Both the position numbers and the translations under genes were made by a program. This document shows positions 28,660 through 41,257 of a DNA stretch of 64,000 bases, piece by piece (position 1 is the stretch's first letter; every line of letters begins with the position of its first letter). This stretch comes from JAWKTV01 sp041398905 (GTDB lineage: Bacteria > Planctomycetota > Planctomycetia > Planctomycetales > Planctomycetaceae): NCBI GenBank assembly GCA_041398905.1, contig JAWKTV010000003.1, positions 310,001 through 374,000 on the forward strand, written 5' to 3'. A model generated the notes under the pieces. That model was not told the origin of the DNA and searched no databases. It saw nothing but the letters and a program-made list of their open reading frames with translations.

Positions 28660-28988
28660 CTGCTCTCTCCTGTTCCGAAAATCCGGTTCACGCCGCGACC
28701 CTGTTTCGACCGTCGTTCGGACTATTCCGAGCAGCGTCGCACTTGCGGCCTTAGACAATTCCGCAGGGATCGTGCCGAAGATCTGCCGAATCACCATGAG
28801 ACAAGCGTGCGTCTATTCGCAAAGACGTGCATCACATGACTGATGCGGCAACTCGAACCAGTGAGTCGCCGAAGTCGTCCAAACGAGTTCTCTGTCTGAG
28901 TTGGATGACGAAACCGGACACCTGGATGCAAGGCGACTCGGCTCGTCAGCCTGTTCGTTCGATCGGTTCGCCGGTATTCTTGCCGGAA
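28660..28988. other. Unassigned region before LRR gene
   Basis: About 330 bases between the divergent Gly/Tyr-rich and leucine-rich-repeat genes. It should hold promoters for both; nothing specific can be named. Several poor reading frames, no repeat. Confidence 0.4.
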
Positions 28989-30593
28989 TGACTTTTCAGC
29001 ACGTCCCCTCTTCTCGCTGTCACGATGACGAACTCACTTCAGCACTTGGACGCCGCTGGCTTCTCGCGCTCTCCATGATCGTCGGCTCGTCCGTCCCCTG
29101 CAGGCGGAGCTGACGCGTGAGCAGCTGGCGAAGATCGAAGAGGTCGGTGGGTACGTCGAGTCCCGCAACTTTCTGATCGCCAATCGGGTGATTGGGCTGT
29201 CGTTCAGTTACACTCTGGCGTGAATGACGAGTTTCTGGCCGAGGTGTTGCCAGCGTTTGAAAAGCTGGAGTCGCTCGACGTGAGCGGCACCGAAGTGACG
29301 GACGCCAGTCTGAAGACAATCCTCGCCGTCAAGGATTGCAGCTCGCTCGACATCGGCGGCACACAGATCACCGCGGCCGTGCTGCCCGCGGTCGCGGAGT
29401 CGACAGGACTGACGAGACTCGGGATCAGCCATCTGGTGCTCACCGCCGAGCACCTGCGGCAACTCGCACCGCTGACCAAGCTGACGCAACTGGAATTCGA
29501 CACCACGAAGTTCGACGATGACATGGCCGAGCAGTTGGCCAAGTTTCAGCAGCTCGAAGAACTTCGTTGCTGGGACTCGCGACTCACCGCGCGGGGGCTG
29601 AACGCGATCGGCACGCTGTCGAATCTCAAGACCCTGCAGTTGGGTGGCGGCCGGTATACCGGCCGCAGCCTCGCGGCGCTCGCCAACCTCAAGTCGCTCA
29701 CCAGTCTGTCGCTGGGGCAGACGATCATCCGTGACGACGATCTCGCCCATCTCTCGGGACTGAAGCAGCTCACGTCACTTGAGATCGACACCCGTTTCCT
29801 GACCGATGCCGGGCTGCGGCATCTCGGAGAATTCGAGAACGTCGGCTACTTGCAACTCACCGGCGAATTCGGCCCCGATGGGCTGCGGCATCTCGCCGGC
29901 ATGAAGTCGCTCGACACGCTGCAGGTGACTCACGCCCGCCTCGCGCCGGGTGGACTCGGGGCGCTTGCTTCGCTGCCCGGGCTGCGGAGTTTGTTCCTGT
30001 ATCGCGTCGCGTTCGATGGGGGCGACTTCACCGCCTGGGCGGACGCCCCGCTCAAGGACCTGAGCATCGACGCCTGCGCCATCGAGGGATCGCTCGCGCC
30101 GCTTGCGGGGCTCAAGGAACTGCGGTCGCTGTCGTGCTCAAACATCGACCTCGACGATGCGGCCGTGAACCAGTTGCTGACGAGCGAAGGCTGGTCGGCA
30201 CTCGAACAACTGGAACTCGGCTACCTGCCGATCGATGGGAGCGGTCTGGCCGGACTTGCGAAGCTCGGTGCGCTGAGGGAGTTGACCATTCGGGATTGTC
30301 TGCTCAATGACGCGGGACTCGCGAAGCTCGACGCGCCCGCCGTCACGGAGCTGGACCTGACCGGGAACGATTTCACCTCGGCCGGAGTGGGGAGTCTGTC
30401 GCGGCTGCCAAAGATCGAGTGGTTGACGCTCAGCAACAACCGGCTCGATGACTCGGCTGTCCCACTCTTGCTGAAGTGCGAGCAACTCGATTTGCTGGAC
30501 GTGACGCAAACAGATATCAGCGTCGCCGGACAGGAACGACTCCGCGAGGCGCTGCCCACCGCCTCGATCTACGGCGACGCGGAAGACGAATGA
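28989..30593 (+). CDS. Leucine-rich-repeat exported protein (5' part frameshifted)
   Basis: The main frame 29220-30593 encodes 457 residues of leucine-rich repeats of about 23-24 residues (for example LKTLQLGGGRYTG, LTSLEIDTRFLTDAGLRHL, VTELDLTGNDFTSAGV), of the ribonuclease-inhibitor-like or GALA type common in planctomycetes. The start is upstream: a signal peptide (RRWLLALSMIVGSSV) is separated from ELTREQLAKIEEVGG by a one-base loss near 29098, and a second shift near 29210 joins it to NDEFLAEVLPAFEKLE. Start taken as ATG 28989; ATG 29026 is another frame. Probably periplasmic or surface, for protein binding. No enzyme domain. Confidence 0.75.
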
Positions 30594-30687
30594 CGGCCTG
30601 CGACTCGACGCAGCCAGGACAACCGGTCCTCATGCGAACGGTGTTGGCGATGACGACGCGAGAGCGGAGTGCTGGTGACAGCTCAGA

Positions 30688-33081
30688 TCAGGCGTCGGCC
30701 CCGCTCGGCTCACCGATCTGAGACCAGTCCACCAGCTCGATGGCGGGACGCAGCAACTGCTTGATGCCGGTGCGTGTGCTCGTCTTGATCCCTTTGCCGC
30801 CGCGGCTGGTGACGTTGTACTTCATCTGACCGAACGTCAGCTCATTGCCGTTGGCGTTGATCGCCTTCAGGCAGTCGGAAGGCCGCGATAGCTTTTGCGC
30901 ACCGAGGACTTCGTCGCCCTTCTCCGACAGCTTCAGGCCGCGCACACCCTTGCCGGCGGCGCCCAGGATCGGGACGTCGGTCGTGCGGAAGTGGATCAGC
31001 CGGGCCTCTTTGCTCATCAGGAAGACGGTGTCCTCGTCCCCCATGATCTCGACATGCACGACGCGGTCACCCTTCCGCAGCCGGCAGTAACGTCGGCCGC
31101 TCTTGGTGGATGGCTCTCGGAAGAGCGTTAGCGGCAGCCGCATCACCTGCCCCTGCGCCGTGGCGATCATCAGGTGCGGTCCGGGGGGGAATCCGTCGCA
31201 CTCGACATCGGCGGAGGTGAACCGCTCATCGGTGGTGATGGCCGCCAGCAGGTTCGCACCGTCGGCGAGCTTGACGAACTTCGACAGTGGCTCGCCGTAC
31301 CCGGTTGACGGCGGGATCTCGGTCACCGGAAGTGTGTACGCGGTGCCATCGTTGGCGAACAGGATCACGTTGTCGAGCGTGCTGGCGGGTGCGACGGCGA
31401 GCACTTCGTCGCCATCTCGGACCCGCAGCTTGTCGATCGAGGAGATCTTTCCGACGCGGCGGATCCAGCCGTCGGCTGTCACGACGACATTGGTGTTCTC
31501 CCTGACAATGTACGCCTGCGGATCGAACTCGGCGATTTCCTCGGACGAGCCGATCGCGGTGCGGCGTTTGTCGCCGAACTCCTTCGCGATCTCCTCCAAC
31601 TCGTCACGAACCACCTTCCACTGCCGCTTTTCAGACGCCAGGATGCTGCGAATCCGATCCGCCTTCTGCCGCTTGTCCGCCAACTCCGCCCGAATCTCGT
31701 CGATCTCCAGGCGAGAGATGCGATACAGCTGCAGCTCAAGGATCGCGTTCGTCTGCGTTTCGTCGAGCGGAAACGCCTTCATCAGCTTCGTTGCGGCGTC
31801 CTGCTTGCCATCGCTTTCGCGAATGATCTTGAGCGCTTTATCGAGCCCCTGAAAGACGATCTCGAAGCCTTCCAGAATGTGGATCCGCTTCTCAAGCTGC
31901 GCAAGCTGATACTCGAACCGCCGCCGGACGACTTGCAGCCGAAAGTCGAGGAAGTACTTCAGCAACTCGTGCAGGGCGCAACGCCGCGGGACGAGCACGC
32001 CGTGTTCGCCGGGCACCAGACAGGTGGCGTTGTAGGCGAAGTTCTGTTCGAGGGCGGTGTGCTTGAAGAGGTAGGTCATCACCGCATCGGGGTCCGACCC
32101 CGGCTTGAGCTCGAGCACGATCTGCAGGCCGTGCTCGTCGGTGAGGTCCTGCACGTCCACAAGCTGCGGCAGTTTGCGGGAGTCGCGGATGTCGCCGAGC
32201 GCCGTCAGCAGCGCGCCGCTCTCGACGCCGTAGGGTATCGACTTCACGAGTACCGCATGGGGGACCTCTTTGCGGCCTTCCTTGAACGGCTCCCACTCGG
32301 CCCGCACCCGGATTGGCCCGCGGCCTTCTTCGTAAGCGGTCCTCAACTCGTTGCGGTCGCTGACGATTCGCCCGCCCAGCGGGAAGTCCGGCCCTTTGAT
32401 CGTCCGCAGCAGTTGAGCCGTCGACGTCTCGGGATTGGTGATGAGCGTGATGCAGCCTTTGACGACTTCTTCCAGGTTGTGCGGGGGGATGTTCGTCGCC
32501 ATGCCGACCGCGATGCCCGTGGTGCCGTTGACCAGCAGGTTGGGGAACCGCGCTGGCATCACCACCGGCTCGGTCCGCGTGCCGTCGTAATTGGGCCGCA
32601 TGTCGACCGTCTGAAACCGCAGCTCGGTCATGAGCTGCTCAGCCGGGCGGGTGAGCCGGGCTTCGGTATAACGCTCCGCTGCCGGCGGGAGTCCGATCAC
32701 GGACCCGAAGTTGCCCTGGCCGTCCACCAACGGCACTCGGTAGGTGAAGCCCTGGGCGAGCCGGACCAGCGCGTCGTACACGGCCAAGTTGCCGTGCGGA
32801 TGGTACTTACCAATCACGTCACCGGTGACGCGAGCGCACTTGACGTACTTCGAGTCCGGCGTGACCCGCAGGTCGTTGTACATCGAGTACAGGATTCGCC
32901 GCTGCACCGGCTTCAGGCCGTCGCGAACATCGGGGAGCGCGCGCGACGTGATGACCGACATCGCGTAATTGAGGTACCGTCTGCGGACCTCCTCGCTGAT
33001 CGCGACCGGATGCAGCTCCGCCACCGGCGCCGCCACCCCATCACCGCCCGTCTTCCGTGAACGTGTCGATCGTCGAGCCAT
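30688..33081 (-). CDS. Type IIA topoisomerase subunit A (gyrase/topo IV)
   Basis: 797 residues. DNA breakage-reunion subunit with the catalytic-tyrosine motif AAERYTEARLT at about residue 130, the preceding RILYSMYNDL and KYHPHGNLAVYDALVR, and TGIAVGMATNIPPHNL. The C-terminal domain is a six-bladed wrap type, but the GyrA box is only partly present (TSRGGKGIK near residue 765), so I do not decide between GyrA and ParC. No gyrB/parE is adjacent. The gene is intact, in contrast to several neighbours. Confidence 0.93.
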   Translation of the reverse strand: MARRSTRSRKTGGDGVAAPVAELHPVAISEEVRRRYLNYAMSVITSRALPDVRDGLKPVQRRILYSMYNDLRVTPDSKYVKCARVTGDVIGKYHPHGNLAVYDALVRLAQGFTYRVPLVDGQGNFGSVIGLPPAAERYTEARLTRPAEQLMTELRFQTVDMRPNYDGTRTEPVVMPARFPNLLVNGTTGIAVGMATNIPPHNLEEVVKGCITLITNPETSTAQLLRTIKGPDFPLGGRIVSDRNELRTAYEEGRGPIRVRAEWEPFKEGRKEVPHAVLVKSIPYGVESGALLTALGDIRDSRKLPQLVDVQDLTDEHGLQIVLELKPGSDPDAVMTYLFKHTALEQNFAYNATCLVPGEHGVLVPRRCALHELLKYFLDFRLQVVRRRFEYQLAQLEKRIHILEGFEIVFQGLDKALKIIRESDGKQDAATKLMKAFPLDETQTNAILELQLYRISRLEIDEIRAELADKRQKADRIRSILASEKRQWKVVRDELEEIAKEFGDKRRTAIGSSEEIAEFDPQAYIVRENTNVVVTADGWIRRVGKISSIDKLRVRDGDEVLAVAPASTLDNVILFANDGTAYTLPVTEIPPSTGYGEPLSKFVKLADGANLLAAITTDERFTSADVECDGFPPGPHLMIATAQGQVMRLPLTLFREPSTKSGRRYCRLRKGDRVVHVEIMGDEDTVFLMSKEARLIHFRTTDVPILGAAGKGVRGLKLSEKGDEVLGAQKLSRPSDCLKAINANGNELTFGQMKYNVTSRGGKGIKTSTRTGIKQLLRPAIELVDWSQIGEPSGADA

Positions 33082-33217
33082 GACTGGGGAACGTACGCTG
33101 CCTGAGGACCACTGAGAGGAATCGCAACGCGCCAGAAGGACCGACGGCCAGGCGTCTCATTAGACGAATGGCCGCCGGAGTGTTCGGCGCATTGAAGGGA
33201 CAAACCAGCCCCGTCGA

Positions 33218-34933
33218 CTATCGCGGGCCGCGACCTCGGCCGCCGCCTCCACCACCATTGCCGCCGCCCGAGGACCGCGGTCGGCCGCGCGATGTGTTGC
33301 CGGGGCGCCGCTTCGGCTGCACCAGGAACGCGATTGCTTCTTCCCAACTGGGGATGTTGCGGTACCGGTCGGCCCGGTCGCGGGCCGACTCGTGATCATC
33401 ATCGTCCTCGTCCGACTCGGCCTCGTCTTCCGCATCCGCATCGCGAGCGGAACGGGGTTCCGGCTTAGCCGCCGCTCCGCCGTCGGCCTTCGCTCCACGG
33501 CGCCGGCGACCGCCGCGCGAGCGCCGGCGGCCCTTCTTCTCGTCTTCTTCCTCGTCCTCGGACTCCTTCGCGGCCGGCGGACTCGCCGCCGCGACTTCGT
33601 CGGTCAAGTCTTCCTCGTCGTCATCGCCGAAGAGCACTTCCGTCGGCTTGGTTTTGGGCTTCGGTTCGCGAACGGCGGAGTCTTCACTCGCCGCCGAGTC
33701 CTCGCGAGCAACGGTCTCCGCGCCGGTCTTGCGGCGGCCTCGGCGACCGCGCCGACGACGCGAACGAGGCTTACCGGATTCCGAGCCTTCTCCGTCATCA
33801 TCCGCGGCAGCGACATCGCCGAAATCGTCGTCGGCTTCCTCCTCGGCCGCCGCCAACTGGCTGCGCGTTTCTTCCAGCAGCCCGCTCCCGAAGTCATCGT
33901 CCTCCAGGTAGGAGGTCATGACCGGCTTCGGCCGACCGCGACGTGTCCGCTTCTTCTCGTCACGATCGCCTGGCTCCGACCGGTCCGATGAAGCCGCCGC
34001 ATCGGACTCAGCGGCCGATTCAACGCGGGCCGGCGCACGCGAAGCGGGACGCGATTCGGTCCGCGGTTCCGGGCGAGATTCCGAACGCGAGTCGGGCCCT
34101 GAACGGCCCCGCGACCCACTCGCCGAGCGGCCACCATCCCTCGAGCCACCCCGAGAACCGCTGCTGCGACCACTTCCTCCGCCGCCTCCGCCGCCGCCGC
34201 CGCCGCCGCGACGACCGCGACCACCTCCGCCACCGCGTTGCGCAGGTGGCGGCTCATCGACGTCATCGGACTTTTCCAGCCCCGAAAGGGCCGACCAGTA
34301 GTCGTCCTCCTCGCCTTCCTCCACAGCGGCTTCCGCGACGCCCGCGTCGTCGTCTTCATCGTCGACATCGTCTTCGTCGTCGAAGCCGACTCCGCTTGAT
34401 CGCGCCTTCGTGACTGGCTCGTCCACTTCGTCTTCGACGTCGTCATCGAATCCGAACTCGTCCTCATCGATCGAAGCGGCCGCCAAGTCGTCGAGTTCAT
34501 CGTCGGCTTCGTCGTCAACTTCGTCGTCGAGGTCATCTTCGTCGACCTCATCCTCGTCGTCGAGGTCATCCTCATCGACGTCATCCTCGTCATCGAAACC
34601 GACGTCGTCTTCGTCCTCGTCGAGGTCGTCTTCGATTTCGTCGTCCTCGTCGTCGAAGACGAGGTCGTCATCGAAGGTCACATCGTCTGGAACCTTCGCG
34701 GCAGAAGCCGGGGTCGATCGCGCGGCTGCCGCCTGCGGCTGTGAAGCCGGAGTCTTCTTGGAAGAAGCACCTTCGCTCGATTCCAGTTCGGCCAACAACT
34801 CGGGGTCGAGCCCTTCGAGATCGAGCGGCTCATCGACGGGCTTAAGCGTCTCGTTGTCGTCGGGGCCAAGGAACTTGCCCACCATCGACTTCCAGAGCGA
34901 TGACTGCGGCTTGGAAGAATCGGAAGAACTCAT
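33218..34933 (-). CDS. Acidic, RGG-rich intrinsically disordered protein
   Basis: 571 residues from ATG 34933; the frame opens 20 codons earlier without a ribosome site. Residues 1-60 look like a small ordered start (KPQSSLWKSMVGKFLG). Residues about 80-210 are mostly D and E with V/L/F spacers, encoded by near-repeats of TCGTCG/TCATCG on the plus strand. Residues about 235-300 are Gly/Arg-rich (RGG boxes), then Ser/Arg-rich, then alternating acidic and basic blocks (RRRRGRRGRRKTG). Near the end a short ordered motif YRNIPSWEEAIAFLV precedes a second RGG tail. The design suggests an RNA- or nucleic-acid-binding scaffold; this is inference. No named family. Confidence 0.75.
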   Translation of the reverse strand: MSSSDSSKPQSSLWKSMVGKFLGPDDNETLKPVDEPLDLEGLDPELLAELESSEGASSKKTPASQPQAAAARSTPASAAKVPDDVTFDDDLVFDDEDDEIEDDLDEDEDDVGFDDEDDVDEDDLDDEDEVDEDDLDDEVDDEADDELDDLAAASIDEDEFGFDDDVEDEVDEPVTKARSSGVGFDDEDDVDDEDDDAGVAEAAVEEGEEDDYWSALSGLEKSDDVDEPPPAQRGGGGGRGRRGGGGGGGGGGGSGRSSGSRGGSRDGGRSASGSRGRSGPDSRSESRPEPRTESRPASRAPARVESAAESDAAASSDRSEPGDRDEKKRTRRGRPKPVMTSYLEDDDFGSGLLEETRSQLAAAEEEADDDFGDVAAADDDGEGSESGKPRSRRRRGRRGRRKTGAETVAREDSAASEDSAVREPKPKTKPTEVLFGDDDEEDLTDEVAAASPPAAKESEDEEEDEKKGRRRSRGGRRRRGAKADGGAAAKPEPRSARDADAEDEAESDEDDDDHESARDRADRYRNIPSWEEAIAFLVQPKRRPGNTSRGRPRSSGGGNGGGGGGRGRGPR

Positions 34934-35146
34934 GATCGTTTCAGTCAACAGTGCTATGAAGTCAAAGCCCGTTTCGTTGCAGCCGGGCTGCAATCGCTAC
35001 GCCGCATCCCGCGGGACCGGGCCGTATATACCGTTTGAACTCGCGTTCTTCGCCCACACCCCCGCCATGCGGGATCGTTGGCATTGTATCGTGGGAGACG
35101 ATCGAGCCACGCCTCCCCCGAGATACCATTCGTTCGTCAAGGCCTC

Positions 35147-37022
<1,876 letters not shown>

Positions 37023-37193
37023 ATCACGAGCTGCGGGGGACCCCGCCAAAGAGGAACAAGCCTTGCGACCACGCTACGCCCCCGAGTGTAGCCGATTTCC
37101 GATGCATTGTCGTCCGCGTAGATCGAGGGACGACCGGTGGACCGGACCGCGGCTCGGTTGTCGGGGCGGGCGAACCGCAGGCGTGTCACCGCC

Positions 37194-37748
37194 TCACGAT
37201 TCAGCGACATCCGACGAGTCCAGCGGTGTGGCTGGCTTTCGCTCGCGCGGTGCCGTGTTCTCGCCGTCCGACGGCAGCACATCGGCGTACCTTTCGAGCA
37301 CGTCAATCGTGCGGGTCAGCAGTGCGATCAGTTTCGGCAGCTCCTGGCCGAGGCTTCGTTGAAATGTCCCCATGCGGCCGCGGAACTCGTTTGCGTCATG
37401 ATGAATCTTGACGTTCCAGTGCTTGACTCGTTCAATCTGCTGCTGACAGTGTTCGAGCCGGCGCTTGGCCGCGGCGCACGCTTGCTTCTCTTCAATGCAT
37501 GAAGGCTGGCGTCCGGCAACTTTCCGCATCTGGCAGGTACTCAGGGCGACGCGGGTCTGGGCGACGAGATCGAAGCCCCGGCGGGTCTGGAGTTGCCAGT
37601 AATGCGGCCGGTCGTGCTCGATCCAGTCGAAGGCCCGCTGCAGTTCGATCTGGACCGCTTCGAGCGCGCCTTCGACCTCTTCGGCGAACTTCTGCACCGT
37701 CGCCCGGAAGTCGCGGATCGCTTCAATGGAGCGTACATTCGCCGACAT
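37194..37748 (-). CDS. Coiled-coil protein linked to MoxR
   Basis: 184 residues from ATG 37748. Almost entirely helical with heptad-like spacing (VQKFAEEVEGALEAVQIELQ; AAAKRRLEHCQQQIERVKHW), three cysteines, and a disordered Arg/Glu/Pro-rich tail. No signal peptide or membrane helix. It lies 59 bases downstream of the second MoxR gene in the place where DUF58 would be expected, so it may be the substrate or adaptor of that ATPase. No family recognised. Confidence 0.65.
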   Translation of the reverse strand: MSANVRSIEAIRDFRATVQKFAEEVEGALEAVQIELQRAFDWIEHDRPHYWQLQTRRGFDLVAQTRVALSTCQMRKVAGRQPSCIEEKQACAAAKRRLEHCQQQIERVKHWNVKIHHDANEFRGRMGTFQRSLGQELPKLIALLTRTIDVLERYADVLPSDGENTAPRERKPATPLDSSDVAES

Positions 37749-37807
37749 GTCGTCCTTTGCTGTCGCTGCTGGCCGCGCGGTCGAAGAGTCCCAGGGTGGC
37801 CCGGTGG

Positions 37808-38750
37808 CTACATGCGAACGGGCACCGTGTTGAGAATCTGTTGAAGAATGGCGCTGGCACGCTGGCGGTGTCCTTCGTGGACCAGCCCACTGCACATGAT
37901 ACGGTGCGCGAGGACCGGAATCGCCAGCCGCTTGACGTCGTCGGGGATGACGTAGTCGCGTCCCTCGGTCAGGGCGAGCGCCTGCGTCGCGCGGTAGAAC
38001 GTGAGCACACCGCGCGTGCTCACTCCCAGCGACAACTCGGCGTGCCCGCGTGTTGCGTGGACCAGGTCCAGCATGTATTCGGCGATGGCGTCGTCCACGA
38101 TCACTTGTCGCACCTGCTGCTGGAGTTCGCCCAGCTTGTCGGTCGTCAGAACCGGCTGCAGCGTATCGACCGGCTCGCCGTCGCGGTGCGTCCGCAGAGC
38201 CTGCGACTCCGCGGCCCGGTCCGGGTAGCCGATCTCGATTCGCAACATGAAGCGGTCGAGCTGATTCTCCGGCAGCGGGTACGTCCCCTCGAATTCGAAC
38301 GGATTCTGCGTCGCCAGCACGAAGAACGGGAAGCCCAGCTTGTGCGTCTCGCCATCCACGCTGACCTGTCGTTCCATCATCGCTTCCAACAGCGCGCTTT
38401 GTGTTCGCGGTGTCGTGCGGTTGATTTCGTCGGCAAGCAGCACGTTGGTGAAGATCGGCCCCTTGCGGAATTCGAACTGACCGCGTCCGGGAAGAAGATG
38501 CTGGTGCCCAGGATGTCACTGGGGAGCATGTCCGGCGTGCATTGCAGCCGTGTGTAGTCGCAGTGCAGGCTGGAGGCGATCGCTTTGGCCAGCGAAGTCT
38601 TCCCGACACCGGGCGCGCGTCCTCAATCAGCAGGTGGCCCCCCCCCAAGAGCGCGACGACCGCCATTCGGATCGCTTCTGGTTTCCCCAGCAGCACCCGG
38701 CCGACGTTGTGTTCAAAACTCTCTATCAGCGAAGTGGCGTCGGCGGGCAC
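37808..38750 (-). CDS. Second MoxR-family AAA+ ATPase (frameshifted)
   Basis: MoxR ATPase of about 315 residues when restored. MPADATSLIESFEHNVGRVLLGK starts at 38750. The Walker A segment reads HLLIEDARPVSGR in the original frame and PGVGKTSLAKAIA in the next, so the break lies at about 38620; a second break near 38480 leads to MLLADEINRTTPRTQSALLEAM (Walker B), then ATQNPFEFEGTYPLPENQLDRF and the lid with GVSTRGVLTFYRATQ. The paralogue at 2740-3685 pairs with DUF58; this one pairs with a coiled-coil gene, so the two are likely to serve different clients. Confidence 0.87.
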
Positions 38751-39153
38751 GCGGTGCTTCCTGGCTCGGGCGGTCTGTCGTGAGGTCGATCGGTCCCGGC
38801 ATCATAGCAACTCGATTGCCGGAAGTCGGCCACGACTCCGCGCTTCGAGGTGGATCCGGTGCCGTTACCGTGTACTTTCTGTCAGGCACACTTGACGCAG
38901 AGTCGCGGACCGGAGACGAGGCGTGAGGCAGGCACATCATCCAGTATGAGCGCGCTTCAACGTGCCTGGCGGCGGTGGCCCGACGGCGCGAAGGACGTCC
39001 CGATCTCAATTCCCGGTCGTTGGAATCTGGTCAACTCAGGCCAGAGAATGCGGCGGGGTCGATTGCGTCGCGTCGTGACCGCTCATAACATCTTGCGGGT
39101 GGAGAACGAGACGTAGCCCGCTCGGAAAGTCTGTTTGGCGAGGCTGGTTTCGC
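38751..39153. other. Intergenic region
   Basis: About 400 bases between the divergent MoxR and Cys-rich genes. Short Arg-rich frames are present but none has a convincing ribosome site or family. No repeat or RNA seen. Confidence 0.4.
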
Positions 39154-39819
39154 ATGTTCGGGCGTAAAAGTACGCGGTCTCGGTGGGGCGTCAGGCTGGT
39201 CAGCCTGTTCGTTCTGCTTTCGATCTGCGCTACGTTCTTTCCGATACCGCTGCCCGCCCCGGCGACCGAGGGCAAAGACACGTCCGCGCCGTTCCCGTGT
39301 CAAGATCGACCGTGCGGCTGCCGATCCGCCGAGCAGTGCTGGAAGAAATGCTGCTGCTTCTCCAATGTCGAGAAGCTCGCTTGGGCGGCGGAGAATGGTG
39401 TCACACCTCCCGAATTCGTGGTGGCTGCGGCGGCCAGCGAACAACGAGCGACGGCCAAGGCGAAGCAGACGTGTTGTTGCAGTTCTGCCACGTCTTGTGA
39501 CGAACAACCCGCTGTCGCTGCAAACCCAGTCAGTGGGCCGGCGTGTGGTCAAGGCCGCGCCTGTCACGACGCTCAAAACACTGGCGGCGAGCGACGGGCT
39601 GATGATGGCGAGTCAGCGGACTATGTGATCGGATTCATCGCCCAGCGCTGCCAGGGTCAGGGACTCTACTCTCACAGTCTTCCCTGGGTTGTGCTCCCGG
39701 AGGATACGACAATCGTGCTGACGCCGCGTCGCACTGCGACGCAGTCAGTCGTGGATCAGGAACCGCTGGTGCGATTCGATGAGCCGCAGGAGCCGCCTCC
39801 GCGGCCGCGGTTCTCCTAA
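39154..39819 (+). CDS. Cysteine-rich exported or membrane-tethered protein
   Basis: 221 residues. A basic N-terminus and one hydrophobic helix (VRLVSLFVLLSICATFF) are followed by a Cys-dense block at about residues 50-70 (CGCRSAEQCWKKCCCF) that continues NVEKLAWAAENGV. A second CCC cluster (TCCCSS) lies near residue 110, then a third group (ACGQGRACHD). The remainder is polar and ends in a Pro/Arg tail. Similar Cys-block proteins with the same NVEKLAWA phrase occur in planctomycetes, to my recollection, without known function. The cysteines suggest metal binding (copper or zinc), which is inference. No neighbour proves it. Confidence 0.7.
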   Translation: MFGRKSTRSRWGVRLVSLFVLLSICATFFPIPLPAPATEGKDTSAPFPCQDRPCGCRSAEQCWKKCCCFSNVEKLAWAAENGVTPPEFVVAAAASEQRATAKAKQTCCCSSATSCDEQPAVAANPVSGPACGQGRACHDAQNTGGERRADDGESADYVIGFIAQRCQGQGLYSHSLPWVVLPEDTTIVLTPRRTATQSVVDQEPLVRFDEPQEPPPRPRFS

Positions 39820-40140
39820 AGACGGCTACTCGCCTGAGGCACCGCTGCTGCGCGTGCCGTTCGCGGGAGTACTGTGTCTGGAAAGTGGTGTGCGGCTTGT
39901 GCTGGCACGCTCACGCAGGGCACGGCTCGTTCTCCACAAGACTGGTTGTTGACCTGTCGTGAGCGTGCCACCACCGGCCGCAGACTCTGTAGCAGACCGC
40001 TGAACCTGACCGCTGACGGATCGGCCGGCGCTGTCAGTGCGCGCTACCCGCGCGGCAGCGTGCAGCCCTCCTTTCAGCATGCAGCCCCGCACACAACGGC
40101 TGCGCCACCATTCACCTCAATTACCCGAAGGGCTTTCGAT
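39820..40140. other. Intergenic region before DUF1559 gene
   Basis: About 320 bases. The downstream reading frame is open across it but the translated part is not protein-like and the leader-peptide start at 40141 is clear. Probably carries the promoter; no box identified. Confidence 0.4.
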
Positions 40141-41178
<1,038 letters not shown>

Positions 41179-41257
41179 TGGTCCTCATCTTCGCGGGGCC
41201 GGTCAGCCAGATCGGTCCCGCATCCAGACTCACACTCACTCCAAGGAGTTGATCACA

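Noticed and set aside
31879..33060. 393-residue plus-strand open frame
   Set aside because: Antisense of the topoisomerase gene; the minus-strand protein has full family motifs and the plus frame is a GC-rich shadow.
33916..34671. 251-residue Thr/Met/Ser-rich minus frame
   Set aside because: Alternative frame of the repetitive acidic tract; its M/T/S repeats come from the trinucleotide repeat.
34400..34690. Dense short repeats, possible CRISPR or microsatellite
   Set aside because: No spacer structure; the near-repeats of TCG/TCA simply encode the Asp/Glu tract on the other strand.
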